DNA from: CAJQQY01 sp964564545
GTDB lineage: Bacteria; Bacteroidota; Bacteroidia; Chitinophagales; Saprospiraceae
NCBI GenBank assembly: GCA_964564545.1
Contig: CAZMBP010000028.1
Location: forward strand, 62,001-126,000
Length of the DNA stretch: 64,000 bases
Direction of reading: 5' to 3'
The notes under the pieces are model-generated. The model had not been told where the DNA came from. It saw only the letters and a program-made list of their open reading frames with translations, and searched no databases. The number at the start of each line of letters is the position of its first letter. Position 1 is the first letter of the stretch. Positions 26,340-35,666 of the stretch are shown piece after piece. Made by a program: the position numbers and the translations under genes.

Positions 26340-27563
26340 ATGAAAGTAAAAAAAGTACAATTTAAAAATGCGAGTGGTTACATCCTTTCAGCTCGATTAG
26401 AATTTCCTCCAGACAGTCATCCATATGCTTTTGCGATTTTTGCACATGTTTTTACAGGTAACAAAAGCTTATCGGCTACTCGGCATATTAGCCGGTCATT
26501 GACCCAGCATGGTATTGGAGTTTTACGATTTGATTTTACGGGACTGGGGGAAAGTGAAGGGGATTTTGCAGATACAAATTTCACCTCCAACGTAGATGAT
26601 CTATTAGCTGCTTCTAAATTTTTGGAAGAAAATTATCAAGCTCCTCGAATTTTGATTGGACACTCTTTGGGTGGAGCAGCGGTGATTTTTGCAGCTTCAC
26701 AATTGGATTCAATTCAGGCCGTGGCGACCGTTGGTGCACCTTCTGAGCCAGAACATGTCACCCATCTTTTGAAAGACAAAATTGAAGATATTGAAAAAAC
26801 AGGCGTGGCGAATGTCTCCATTGGTGGTAGAAATTTCATGATAAAAAAACAATTCTTGGATGACCTCCGAAGCAAGGATATGTTTAAAATTTTAAGGGAT
26901 TTAAAAAAGCCAATTTTGGTTTTACATTCTCCTCAAGACAATGTTGTTGAAATTGAGAATGCTGCAAAAATTTATCATGCAGCTTATCATCCAAAAAGTT
27001 TCGTTTCGCTTGATGGAGCAGATCATATGCTTTCCAAAAAAGGAGATGCTGCCTATGTGGGCGAATTAGTTGGTTCGTGGATGACTCGTTATGTGATTGC
27101 TCCTCCGGTAGAAAGATTAAAAACTGATGCGCAAGTTGCGGTTAAGTTAGGCGATGTCGGTTTTACCGCTGAGATTCAAGCTGGCCAACATGGATTGATT
27201 GCTGATGAAGGTGAAGAAGTTGGCGGAGATGATTTTGGTCCTTCGCCCTATCAATATCTTTCAGCAGCTTTGGGAGCGTGTACGGTGATGACTTTGCAGA
27301 TGTATGCACGACGAAAGAAATGGGATTTAAAAGAAGTAAGAGTGCATATCGATCATGGAAAAAAATATTCAGATGATTGCAAAGAGTGTGTGGAATTTAG
27401 CAAAGAAATAAAAATCGACCATTTCGAAAAAGTAATTGAACTTGAAGGAGACTTAAGTGATGAACAAATTAATCGCTTGCTCGAAATTGCAGATCGTTGT
27501 CCTGTACATCGAACTTTGCACAAGGAAGTGAAAATTATTACTCGACTCAAAGAAACTGTTTAA
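26340..27563 (+). CDS. alpha/beta hydrolase - OsmC fusion protein
   Basis: 407 residues from the ATG at 26340. An upstream in-frame ATG at 26262 would add 26 residues that do not fit the family, and a small hairpin (CGGATTT-GG-AAATCCG) lies in that part. Residues 1-255 are a hydrolase with the elbow GHSLGG, an FDFTGLGESEG loop, and catalytic candidates SPQDNVV (Asp) and GADHML (His). Residues 275-407 are an OsmC-like domain with GACTVMTLQMY and DRCPVHRTL, the two cysteines expected to reduce organic hydroperoxides. Such bifunctional proteins are known in many proteobacteria and Bacteroidota. Cytosolic, with no signal peptide. Confidence 0.93.
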   Translation: MKVKKVQFKNASGYILSARLEFPPDSHPYAFAIFAHVFTGNKSLSATRHISRSLTQHGIGVLRFDFTGLGESEGDFADTNFTSNVDDLLAASKFLEENYQAPRILIGHSLGGAAVIFAASQLDSIQAVATVGAPSEPEHVTHLLKDKIEDIEKTGVANVSIGGRNFMIKKQFLDDLRSKDMFKILRDLKKPILVLHSPQDNVVEIENAAKIYHAAYHPKSFVSLDGADHMLSKKGDAAYVGELVGSWMTRYVIAPPVERLKTDAQVAVKLGDVGFTAEIQAGQHGLIADEGEEVGGDDFGPSPYQYLSAALGACTVMTLQMYARRKKWDLKEVRVHIDHGKKYSDDCKECVEFSKEIKIDHFEKVIELEGDLSDEQINRLLEIADRCPVHRTLHKEVKIITRLKETV

Positions 27564-27638
27564 AAAACGATTGACGTTGAACGTCTTACGTTTTACGATC
27601 CACTACGTAATTGCTATTTTGAATAAATTTTATTTTTT

Positions 27639-27890
27639 ATGGAAAAAAAATATGTTCCCATCAATTGTGATTTCTATGATGAAATAGAAATACGTGCAAT
27701 GCGCAAAAGTAAAACCACAGTAGTTTATCTTTCTGAAAATGAAGAACAAACAACTATTAAAGGAGTCATCAAAAACGTTTATGCGAAAAATAAAGAAGAA
27801 TTTTTGGAAATGGAAAGTGGATTGATCTTTCGATTGGATAGATTGATTTCCTTAGATGGAAAGGTTGTTCCAGGTAGTTGTGAAATATAA
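27639..27890 (+). CDS. Rof-like Rho-binding antiterminator
   Basis: 83 residues. It follows E. coli Rof (YaeO) along its whole length: YVPINCDFYDEIEI matches YQPINCDDYDNLEL, then a beta-rich middle (TTIKGVIKNVYAKNKEEFLEM) and the RLDRLISLDGKVV end match the RLDKITSF strand. Rof binds the Rho hexamer near its primary RNA site and blocks termination. The match is by recall and fairly good; an alternative is a distinct Sm-like-fold protein of the same superfamily. It is 76 bases after the hydrolase-OsmC gene on the same strand and ends in a strong terminator. Confidence 0.8.
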   Translation: MEKKYVPINCDFYDEIEIRAMRKSKTTVVYLSENEEQTTIKGVIKNVYAKNKEEFLEMESGLIFRLDRLISLDGKVVPGSCEI

Positions 27891-27930
27891 AAAGAGGACG
27901 AATTGTATTAAAATAATTCGTCCTCTTTTC
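27890..27930. terminator. bidirectional terminator
   Basis: A perfect 15-bp stem AAAAGAGGACGAATT/AATTCGTCCTCTTTT begins at the stop of the Rof-like gene and serves the converging gene ending at 27944 as well. Confidence 0.88.
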
Positions 27931-27943
27931 TTTATAAAGAAAT

Positions 27944-29050
27944 TTATTGTATCAATAATTTTTCCACTTCGACTAAATTCTGATTTTCAAATATAGATAC
28001 AAAGTAAATTCCTACAGGTAATTCGGGGAAATCAAACCTATAACTTCCGTCAGCATTTTGATTATTTAAATTTGCTTCAAAAGCTACGGCTCCCATTGAG
28101 TTAACAATGTGTACACGTTTTTCCAAATTATTGTTATTTGGATATGTAATATTTAAAGTCTGATTATTCTTAATTGGATTTGGAAAAATACTTAGCGTTC
28201 CTTCTCTATCTACTTTCACAGACTTAACATTGGAAAATGTAATTCTTCCATCCAAATCAACTTGCTTCAATCGATAATAACTGAATTGATTTAAGATAGG
28301 TAATCTATCTTCGAATTCATAATCAATTACTTCTATAGAATTTCCAGCAGAAAAAACTCGTCCAATACTTTCAAACTCGCTCTCGTTTTGACTTCTTTCT
28401 ATTTCAAAGTAATCACTATTTTCCTCTGATTGAGTTTGCCAATTTAATTTTACTATTTCATCTTCCATTGGCTTTACATCGAAGTAAGATAGTTCTACAG
28501 GGAGAGGAATACTAGCCGAAGATCCAGCGTAAGCATTATCACCTGAATTTGCTCCTGAAGCTCCGTCTGCAGCATTTCCTGTATAAAAAAACTGGATATT
28601 GGCAGGACCGCCAGAAGAAGGAGCTGTCCAATCAAATGACCATGTGACAGAATTAGAACCAGAAAAATTCTTAGGTGTACTTTGAATAAGGCGGTCAGTA
28701 GAACCGACTATTCTTGTCCCTGTTGGCTCAGAGAATGTTCCTACTTGGGAACCATTTGTACCATTAGTAGCAACAATTTGAAAGCCTCCTCTCGCATTTG
28801 GGTTTCCGCTCGCATTTTCATCTGTTAGGGTAAGTACTAATGGATAAGTTGTCCCCTCTACATATGCTGTTGGAACTCCGGTAAGTGTAATACCACTACT
28901 ACCTCCTGCACCTGATCCTGTATGACAATTACTACAGAGACCATCACCAGGTGCACCCGCTCGATTACTTTCTATTCCTCCTGAACTTGATGAGAATAAA
29001 AAAGCGAAAAAAAGTAAAGCAAACAAGGTGTAAATAAATCTAAACTTCAT
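27944..29050 (-). CDS. secreted CxxCH-motif (Reeler-like/choice-anchor) protein with T9SS tail
   Basis: 368 residues with a signal peptide (RFIYTLFALLFFAFLF). Right after it comes GAPGDGLCSNCHTGSGAGG, a CxxCH heme-type motif in the GAPG-x-C-x-x-CH form typical of the Bacteroidota choice-of-anchor V/Reeler-like proteins. A beta-sandwich of about 130 residues follows (YPLVLTLTDENASG, RGGFQIVA, VTWSFDWTAP). A fibronectin-like part (LNWQTQSEENSDYFEIERSQ, then YRLKQVDLDGR) and a T9SS sorting domain (SIFPNPIKNNQTLNI to LPVGIYFVSIFENQ) close the protein. It is likely a surface or released protein that may bind one heme c; the role is unknown. Confidence 0.88.
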   Translation of the reverse strand: MKFRFIYTLFALLFFAFLFSSSSGGIESNRAGAPGDGLCSNCHTGSGAGGSSGITLTGVPTAYVEGTTYPLVLTLTDENASGNPNARGGFQIVATNGTNGSQVGTFSEPTGTRIVGSTDRLIQSTPKNFSGSNSVTWSFDWTAPSSGGPANIQFFYTGNAADGASGANSGDNAYAGSSASIPLPVELSYFDVKPMEDEIVKLNWQTQSEENSDYFEIERSQNESEFESIGRVFSAGNSIEVIDYEFEDRLPILNQFSYYRLKQVDLDGRITFSNVKSVKVDREGTLSIFPNPIKNNQTLNITYPNNNNLEKRVHIVNSMGAVAFEANLNNQNADGSYRFDFPELPVGIYFVSIFENQNLVEVEKLLIQ

Positions 29051-29214
29051 AGTTATTTGTTTTTGAATAGTGAAAAAAGTTAGTAAAATTTAAATCGGAG
29101 TCTGAGGGAAGATATTCGGTTGGAACTAATAAATATATTAAATTTTCAAATAAATACCTATTGAAACCTTTACAATTTTTATTATTAAAAAAATATCGCT
29201 CTAATTTCTTTTTT

Positions 29215-29258
29215 ATATATAAAAGAACCCTTGTTTGCCATTTTAGCAAACAAGGGTC
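29215..29258 (-). terminator. intrinsic terminator of the esterase gene
   Basis: ACCCTTGTTTGC and GCAAACAAGGGT form a perfect 12-bp stem; on the - strand it is followed by TCTTTTATATAT. It lies 35 bases after the stop of the secreted esterase. Confidence 0.7.
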
Positions 29259-29292
29259 ATTCAAAAATGATATTTTTTAAAATCTCTCTTAC

Positions 29293-30540
29293 TTAATTAA
29301 AAACAATTTTCCGAGTCAAAGGAACAATCATCTCATCTTCAAACAATACATTTACAAAAAACATCCCTCTCCCAATTTTACTTTTTTCCAAAGAAAGAAT
29401 ACTTTCATTCTTCATTTCAAAATGATTGACCATTCTGCCTAATTGATCAAAAACTTGAACAGAATAATCACTCTCTATTTTTCCAAAATCAAAATACATT
29501 AAATCATTCGATGGATTAGGATAGATGTCCAACTCTTGTTGAACTCTTGCAACCTCAATAGTATTCGTAACTTGAAAATCAGGACACATTTGATTTTGTA
29601 AAAACATATGGCTGTTAGACTCAAAATCTGCCAATGCACTTGCATAAAAAAGATCAGAATGAATATCTAAATGCCCTCCATCTTCTACTGACATTAAATA
29701 GTTTGGAAGTGCAGCTGCATCTGCTTGAACATGCAATAATCCGCTTCCATCTATCTCCGCAAGATTATTAGCTAAGCCATTCATAAAAGGAACTGTTGAA
29801 TCGCTTTCTCCATGGTAACTAACCAATGGCGCCGTTTCATCTACATCAAGCCATTCCTTTTCTCGCAATCCTCCTGAAAGATTATATACTGCGAATACGT
29901 CTGATGAATAACTCTGATTGTCAGCATCACCAGTATCTCCTTCGTAACCTCCATTTGCATTTATTATATCCAATGTATTTGAATTTACATCATCATTCTC
30001 ATCAAGATATGCAACATGAGTTGCTGTAATTGCTCCTGCTGAATATCCGCCTACCAAAATATAATCTGAATTAATTTTATACACATTATCAGTTGCGGCA
30101 TCTTGTCGAAAAAAACGAACTGCAGCTTTCATATCTGCAACTGCACGCATGACCGCTTTAGTTGCTCCAGTTTCATTAAATTCAAATACTGGAATTCCCA
30201 ATCGATAATCAATCGTTGCGGCTACATAACCTTTTTTTACAAACTGCTCACAATATTCTGCCATATCCTCTCTAAATCCAAATAAAAAACTTCCTCCAAA
30301 TGCAAAAATAATAACAGGTCGCTGCTCATGAACATCTCCTACCGGTTCATAAATATCCATCTTTAAATCCTGATTGAATCCCAAAATATTTGTATTAGAA
30401 CCATAAGTAACTGTGCTAACTGTAAAATCAGAAAATACATCATCAATGTATCTTTCTCCATCACAGGCTAGTTCACTTTGAGCAAAAGAAATTTGGGAAA
30501 TACAAAATAAAAGAAAGATTAAAGAGTAGATCTTTTTCAT
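29293..30540 (-). CDS. secreted alpha/beta hydrolase (carboxylesterase-like) with T9SS tail
   Basis: 415 residues. Signal peptide KIYSLIFLLFCISQISFAQ. The hydrolase part begins at LKMDIYEP and has the oxyanion segment IIFAFGGSFLFG, the elbow GGYSAGA (nucleophile serine), and a late HGESDSTVPF (aspartate) and DGGHLDIHS (histidine) pair. This is close to BD-FAE/feruloyl-esterase-type carboxylesterases, with a QSELACDGERY start seen in other secreted members. The last 75 residues (LDIYPNPSNDLMYFDFG to GMFFVNVLFEDE) are a T9SS type A sorting domain. It probably de-esterifies polysaccharides or other polymers outside the cell. Confidence 0.9.
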   Translation of the reverse strand: MKKIYSLIFLLFCISQISFAQSELACDGERYIDDVFSDFTVSTVTYGSNTNILGFNQDLKMDIYEPVGDVHEQRPVIIFAFGGSFLFGFREDMAEYCEQFVKKGYVAATIDYRLGIPVFEFNETGATKAVMRAVADMKAAVRFFRQDAATDNVYKINSDYILVGGYSAGAITATHVAYLDENDDVNSNTLDIINANGGYEGDTGDADNQSYSSDVFAVYNLSGGLREKEWLDVDETAPLVSYHGESDSTVPFMNGLANNLAEIDGSGLLHVQADAAALPNYLMSVEDGGHLDIHSDLFYASALADFESNSHMFLQNQMCPDFQVTNTIEVARVQQELDIYPNPSNDLMYFDFGKIESDYSVQVFDQLGRMVNHFEMKNESILSLEKSKIGRGMFFVNVLFEDEMIVPLTRKIVFN

Positions 30541-30571
30541 GTAAAAGAAGGTTTTGTGATTTTTTAAATGA

Positions 30572-30616
30572 TAAAATATCTTAGTTCAATTCCGAAAATT
30601 GAACTAAGATATTTTA
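30572..30616 (-). terminator. intrinsic terminator of the DUF5723 gene
   Basis: A perfect 19-bp inverted repeat (TAAAATATCTTAGTTCAAT and its complement) with a 7-base loop lies between the DUF5723 stop and the esterase start. On the - strand it ends in TTTTATCATTT. Confidence 0.65.
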
Positions 30617-30664
30617 GGTAATTATGAATAAGAACTTATAAGTGAGTGAGGTTTATTTTTTCAT

Positions 30665-31984
30665 CTAAAATAGCAAATTCAAACCTCCTCGGAAATTTAC
30701 ATTAGAACTTTTGTAAGGTTGAAAAACTCCAATAACATTATCTGCTGTAGCAAATAATTGAAAGGCTTTATAATTCATTGCAAAATTCAAACCGAGGTTA
30801 AGAAAACTATCCTTTCGAGCTGAATAAGTTGCGCCAACATTAAAGATGTTTTTAAACTTAGTATTGGCACTCAAACCTAGCACAGGAAAATGTTCACCTC
30901 TATAATTTTCATAATAAAGTAATCCACCAACTCTCGTTTTTTCATTCAACTGATAGGTTCCACTTAGGTAGATTTTGACAGGCATATTTGTTGAGTAACT
31001 TTCACTTTCTTCAGAAAAATTAAAAGTATTTTGGAGAGTATCTAAAATGTTGCCGAATGAAATAGAATCATTTCCAACAAACTGCGAAAAATCAAATCCA
31101 TCGTAATTGGTTGCTCCTTGATTTACATATTTGTTTACATTTTCTTTCCAATTAATTTTTCCTAAATCCAAAACACTTGCGGATAAATTCAACTTATCAT
31201 TTACTTCATAAGTTACTCCTAAGTCGATTGCAACGCCTATATTTTCAGTAATAAAGTCATTAAAACTAAATGTACTTAAACTTAAATTAAAGTTATCTAA
31301 ATCCTCCACATTTACTAAGCCAGAAGCATCTAAAGAATAATCTCCATCAAGTGTCAATTGGTACACATCATCGTCTGTAAAAAGAGAAAGCTTTCCTTTT
31401 TCAACTGATGCATTGGCAACTCCGGTTAATAATTTCACCCGAGCTCCTACATTTAATTTATTTAATTGCATAGCTCCGCTAAACCCAAATTCATTGTACG
31501 ATATCAAATTCATATCGTGACTTAAGTCAATTTCTTGTCCCACAAATTGACCATTCCCTTCGAGAAACAATTGAGCTAAAGTTTTAGGATATTTCAAGTA
31601 CATATCTGTTTTTTGTACATGATTTAATCCTAGCTGAAATTTTCCAAATCGGTACCCAATATTAAATGTTTCCACTTCCATGATTCCACGCAAAACATTA
31701 TCTACACTTGGCAAATCAGACAAAGCCTCTCCTGGTTTGATCCCGTCTTCTTCATTTAAATAATCTACAATAAATGAATTAAAATCACCCGCAGTATTAT
31801 AATAATTAAAATGAACACCAGGAAGGCCTACAACTATTGTTGAATCAGAAATGTAGGCAGGATTAGTTTTTGAGGATTGCCAGATATCCATAAAATGCAA
31901 ACCTACTTGTTGTTGAGAAAATGTAATTGTATTGTTACAAAAAACAAAAAGAGTAGCAAAAATTAAAAAACGGTATTTGAACAT
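30665..31984 (-). CDS. DUF5723 family outer-membrane protein
   Basis: 439 residues from the ATG at 31984; the in-frame ATG 42 bases upstream would place 14 polar residues before the signal peptide (FKYRFLIFATLFVFCNNTITFSQ). The mature part is a chain of amphipathic beta strands (IGYRFGKFQLGLNHV, VGARVKLLTGVA, LGLNFAMNYKAFQLFATADN) ending in a short strand NLLF with a terminal phenylalanine, as expected of an outer-membrane barrel. QSSKTNPAYI near the N terminus is typical of the Bacteroidota DUF5723/PorV-like group. It is just downstream of a lipoprotein gene (84 bases), a pairing that suggests they act together at the outer membrane. Confidence 0.82.
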   Translation of the reverse strand: MFKYRFLIFATLFVFCNNTITFSQQQVGLHFMDIWQSSKTNPAYISDSTIVVGLPGVHFNYYNTAGDFNSFIVDYLNEEDGIKPGEALSDLPSVDNVLRGIMEVETFNIGYRFGKFQLGLNHVQKTDMYLKYPKTLAQLFLEGNGQFVGQEIDLSHDMNLISYNEFGFSGAMQLNKLNVGARVKLLTGVANASVEKGKLSLFTDDDVYQLTLDGDYSLDASGLVNVEDLDNFNLSLSTFSFNDFITENIGVAIDLGVTYEVNDKLNLSASVLDLGKINWKENVNKYVNQGATNYDGFDFSQFVGNDSISFGNILDTLQNTFNFSEESESYSTNMPVKIYLSGTYQLNEKTRVGGLLYYENYRGEHFPVLGLSANTKFKNIFNVGATYSARKDSFLNLGLNFAMNYKAFQLFATADNVIGVFQPYKSSNVNFRGGLNLLF

Positions 31985-32068
31985 TTTTTCTTTTTTAAAA
32001 TTTTTAAAACGTTGGACGTTAAACATTGGGCGGTCTCTCCAACATGAATGGGTTGACCGTCAACCGCT

Positions 32069-33604
32069 TTACTTCGTTCCTACTTTCATTCCCATTCGAA
32101 TATTGACATCTTGATCTGTTTTCAAATTGACAATTGGAGTAGGCGAATTATTTACATCTGTCGTAAAAAATGTTCCATCAATGATCATTTTTTTAGCTTT
32201 CCTAATATTCTCAAATTGAGTTGTATTGATTGTAGAGAATGTTTCTTTTATGGTTACTTCACCTGTAACGTCCCCATTGCTATCCACAGGTGCTGCTGTC
32301 AATATATTTTCATCCGTAGTATAAAGTGAATCAATTAAAATTTCATTTCCCATTTCATCTTCTCCTACAAAATAAACTTGTATGTCAATTCCTAAAGGAA
32401 TTTCATTTTCAGCAACCATTTTGAATTCTATATATTCAACTTGATCATATTGCTCAAAATTCACATTAAAAGTATCTCTTCCCTTAAAGTTTCTCACGTG
32501 TCCTTTAAAGGGTAAATCAACTATGACTTGTACTTGGAAATAACTGGAGTCAGTCATAAAACCTATCACCTGAGTTTGGTCTGGATTTGAAATGGCATCC
32601 ACATCGTAATCCACAGATACTGGTCCAGAACTCAATACATCCACCACATTTGAATTTGTTTTATCAAAATCAAAAATGGTCGTTTTAATTTCTCCAACTT
32701 CATCCAAAGCAGGATAATCAAAGTCAATTCCATCTTGTATGTAGGAACTTTCCAAAGTAATATTGCTTCCATCGATCGTAAGTATCTCAAGCGTATTTAC
32801 CACAGACTGAACTGGAAATCCAAATCCATTTTCTACCATAATTTGAATTACTGGATCTTCAAAATAAACATCTCCTTGTACCCAATTTTCAAAAAATTCA
32901 ATTTCAATGGTATCTCTTGCCAAATCTAATATTTCTTGTCCCCAATATCCTTCTGCATAGGAAAATTCTAGATTTGAAATACCAATTGCATGTGTATTTG
33001 GAAAAACAATTCTCTCGCCATCACTCTCTCTATAGGCTTCGTAAATAATTGTTAGCTCATCATTATTAGTTGTCAAGTCGTAACCACTCAATGAAATAAA
33101 AGGAAATATTGGCCACGAACTACCTGATGTTCCAACCGAGTCAATCAACCTGTTCAATTCTAGTACTTGACCATTCTTAGTTAATTCAGGAATACGCAAG
33201 GTGACATCTATTTTTTCGGCAAAGGGGTTATCTATCACGACTCCTAGATTACCTGCCTTGATTTTACTCAATGTAATATCTAAAGTACCTGGTAGATCAA
33301 ATGGAAAAGTAGTAACAGAATCAACTAAATTAATCGGGAGGATTGGAATAAAGTCAAATAATTCATTCCCGGTCCGCTTCGCCACATTACCTTGGTACCT
33401 GAGGGTTACAGTTCCTTCTGCTCCCATTACAATCGAAGTCTCCTCATTGATGCCATCTAAAAGATTAGTCAAATTTGTTGTGGAATAAAAAAGAGGAACC
33501 GCTATTTCTCTTTTAGAATCTATCGGATCATCAAATCCACCTTTACAACCAATCATTAATGTTATACTCACTAAGAGAAATAGTTGAAGTAAAATATTTT
33601 TCAT
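32069..33604 (-). CDS. large lipoprotein, function unknown
   Basis: 511 residues. The lipobox LMIGC lies at about residues 16-20 and is followed by KGGFDDP, so the protein is lipid-anchored and, without a KDxx/QKDD-type sorting signal that I can judge, on one of the outer-membrane faces. The mature chain is acidic and beta-rich with no known motif. Segments such as REIAVPLFYSTTNLTNLLDG and VIDNPFAEKIDVTLRIPEL suggest repeated immunoglobulin-like strands. It is the first gene of a pair with the DUF5723 barrel. I do not recognise a function. Confidence 0.85.
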   Translation of the reverse strand: MKNILLQLFLLVSITLMIGCKGGFDDPIDSKREIAVPLFYSTTNLTNLLDGINEETSIVMGAEGTVTLRYQGNVAKRTGNELFDFIPILPINLVDSVTTFPFDLPGTLDITLSKIKAGNLGVVIDNPFAEKIDVTLRIPELTKNGQVLELNRLIDSVGTSGSSWPIFPFISLSGYDLTTNNDELTIIYEAYRESDGERIVFPNTHAIGISNLEFSYAEGYWGQEILDLARDTIEIEFFENWVQGDVYFEDPVIQIMVENGFGFPVQSVVNTLEILTIDGSNITLESSYIQDGIDFDYPALDEVGEIKTTIFDFDKTNSNVVDVLSSGPVSVDYDVDAISNPDQTQVIGFMTDSSYFQVQVIVDLPFKGHVRNFKGRDTFNVNFEQYDQVEYIEFKMVAENEIPLGIDIQVYFVGEDEMGNEILIDSLYTTDENILTAAPVDSNGDVTGEVTIKETFSTINTTQFENIRKAKKMIIDGTFFTTDVNNSPTPIVNLKTDQDVNIRMGMKVGTK

Positions 33605-33992
33605 GAATTATTTTTTTACAAAAATCGAAAAAAAAATGTGAATTGAATGTAAGCCATTAGGCTTATTCAATTTTTGGGAAAAGATCAAAGGATTTAAAAA
33701 AAGTAGGTTAAAGATAGGTATAGTTAGGAAAGACTTCTCTGATTATGTATCGAAATTGAATCAAAAAAGCTGCTTGTCAAACGATAATTTGTCTTTCTCT
33801 ATTATGTTTCTAGAGGTTTTATGTAAGAAGTTGTTTAAAACCAAATAGAAGCAAATTACTTCCATGAAACTATCTTCTAGTTTCGGTCACGCAAATTTAA
33901 TTAGAAAGGTTGGGTAAAAAAAGGATTAATTGGTTTATCAGATAATCGGGAAATCAGGATTCTACTCCCTGATTCCCCAATTAAACAATTTA
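33605..33992. other. non-coding stretch between two leftward genes
   Basis: AT-rich, with no ORF that looks real. It holds an imperfect hairpin at 33948-33978 (GGGAAATCAGG against CCTGATTCCCC, 10 of 11), just after the beta-CASP gene, without a T run. The right part of the region (33605-33800) should include the promoter of the lipoprotein gene, but no clear TAnnTTTG box is seen. Confidence 0.4.
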
Positions 33993-35417
33993 TTATATCA
34001 ATTTGACTTCTTCTGTCAACTTTGGAATTTTAACTGATTTAAAACCATTTTCAATTAATAAATTTTTAAATTTCTTTTGCCTGTCTGGCTCACCATGCAC
34101 GAGAAACAGTTTTTTTAATTTCTTTTGATTTCCCAAAAATTCAACCATCTCGCCCCGATCTGCATGAGCTGAAAATGAATCCATAATTTCAATCTCCATA
34201 TTGACAATCTTCCATTCACCAAACATTTTTACTTTTTCAACTCCTTGTCTTAATATTCCACCCAAGGTATTTGGGGCGCAATATCCTACTATCAATAAAG
34301 TGTTTTTTTCTTTATCGATATTATTAAAAAGGTGATGTCGAATTCTTCCCGCAGTCATCATTCCAGATGCGCTAATGATTATACAAGGTTCATTAGAGTT
34401 ATTTAATGATTTCGAAATGGCTACTTCTCGCACATAAGTTAAGCGATTAAAACCAAAAGGATTATTATCAATCAATAAGTATTCATTCAAATTGTTATCA
34501 TAACATTCTGGATGCGATCCAAATACTTGCGTCGCATTCACAGCCAATGGACTATCGACATAGACTGGAATTTTGGGTAAATGTCCTGCCGTTTCCATCT
34601 GATCTAGCATATATACAATCTCTTGTGTCCGTCCAACACTAAATGCGGGGATGATTAATTTTCCTTTTTTCTCAACACAAGTTTTTTTAATAATTTCTAA
34701 CAGCCGATCTTCTTCCGCAGGTTTTGCCATATGATCTTTATCCCCGTAAGTTGATTCACAAATCATATAATCTACCTCTGGCATCTGAACGGGATCTCTC
34801 AATATTGGTCGATCAGGCCGTCCAATATCTCCTGTAAAGCCAATCATAGTTTCTTTTCCATCAATGTTAACCCTTATCGTCACATTCGCACTTCCTAAAA
34901 TATGACCTGCATCTCGAAATAACATTTCTACACTTTCATTCACTCGATGCCAACGATTGTATCCCAAACCAACAAATAAATCCATTGCAGGTGGAACATC
35001 CTCGCTGGTATACAATGGTGTTCTAAATTTTATGTTTTTAAGTGATTTCTTTTTCTTTTTTTGCTTTCGAGTTAATCGTTTGTTGTAATATTCTGCATCA
35101 CGTTCTTGAATCTTTGCACTATCTAACAACATAATTGCACAAAGACTTCGAGTGGCATGGGTACATAAAATATCTCCTTGAAAACCATCACGAACTAATT
35201 TTGGAATTCGTCCACAATGATCAATATGCGAATGGGATAAAATCATTAAATCGATTTCGCTTGGGTTAAAATACCAGTTGGCATTAAAGTCATCCATTTC
35301 TTTGTCATTGCCTTGGTACAATCCGCAATCCAATAATATTTTATATCCATTATCTAGGGTGACGAGATGAGCGCTTCCTGTGACGTGTCCGGCAGCTCCA
35401 CAAAATTTAATATCCAT
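33993..35417 (-). CDS. MBL-fold/beta-CASP RNA-processing type nuclease
   Basis: 474 residues. The metallo-beta-lactamase part carries HSHIDHCG, a DAGHILGS motif and FTGDIGRPDRPI; the beta-CASP part has STYGDKDH, VDSPLAVNAT and SASGMMTAGRIRHHL; the RNA-specificity end has DSFSAHADRGEM and LVHGEP. Together these define the CPSF73-like group, which cuts RNA with two zinc ions. Cytosolic and free of a signal peptide. The bacterial members are often close to DNA ligase or phosphoribosyl genes, but here the gene is alone. A stretch of lysines (KQKKKKKSLK) at about 115-125 may be an RNA contact. Confidence 0.94.
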   Translation of the reverse strand: MDIKFCGAAGHVTGSAHLVTLDNGYKILLDCGLYQGNDKEMDDFNANWYFNPSEIDLMILSHSHIDHCGRIPKLVRDGFQGDILCTHATRSLCAIMLLDSAKIQERDAEYYNKRLTRKQKKKKKSLKNIKFRTPLYTSEDVPPAMDLFVGLGYNRWHRVNESVEMLFRDAGHILGSANVTIRVNIDGKETMIGFTGDIGRPDRPILRDPVQMPEVDYMICESTYGDKDHMAKPAEEDRLLEIIKKTCVEKKGKLIIPAFSVGRTQEIVYMLDQMETAGHLPKIPVYVDSPLAVNATQVFGSHPECYDNNLNEYLLIDNNPFGFNRLTYVREVAISKSLNNSNEPCIIISASGMMTAGRIRHHLFNNIDKEKNTLLIVGYCAPNTLGGILRQGVEKVKMFGEWKIVNMEIEIMDSFSAHADRGEMVEFLGNQKKLKKLFLVHGEPDRQKKFKNLLIENGFKSVKIPKLTEEVKLI

Positions 35418-35666
35418 GTATGTTTACGTTTATGTTGAAGGTGTTTTAAAATGTTTGGAAAGATAATAATTTTGAATTGAAATGTTGAATTTGGTTTTCA
35501 GGTTCCCCAAAATTAAAATTTACCCTTGAAAGGAAAATTTTGCAATGACATTTTCAATCTAAGTCCTAACTAAGACACTTATATTAAATACCTTATTTTT
35601 AAATGAAATAAAACAACTTTAATGTGTTTAGCTTAAAACAGCTTTAATTTTTGAAAAAATCGAGAC

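Noticed and set aside
29040..29264. 74-codon leftward ORF before the CxxCH protein
   Set aside because: It includes the terminator stem of the upstream gene and has low-complexity residues; it is not a likely gene.
33948..33978. hairpin after the beta-CASP gene as a terminator
   Set aside because: One mismatch and no T run on the relevant strand; it is described only within the non-coding entry.
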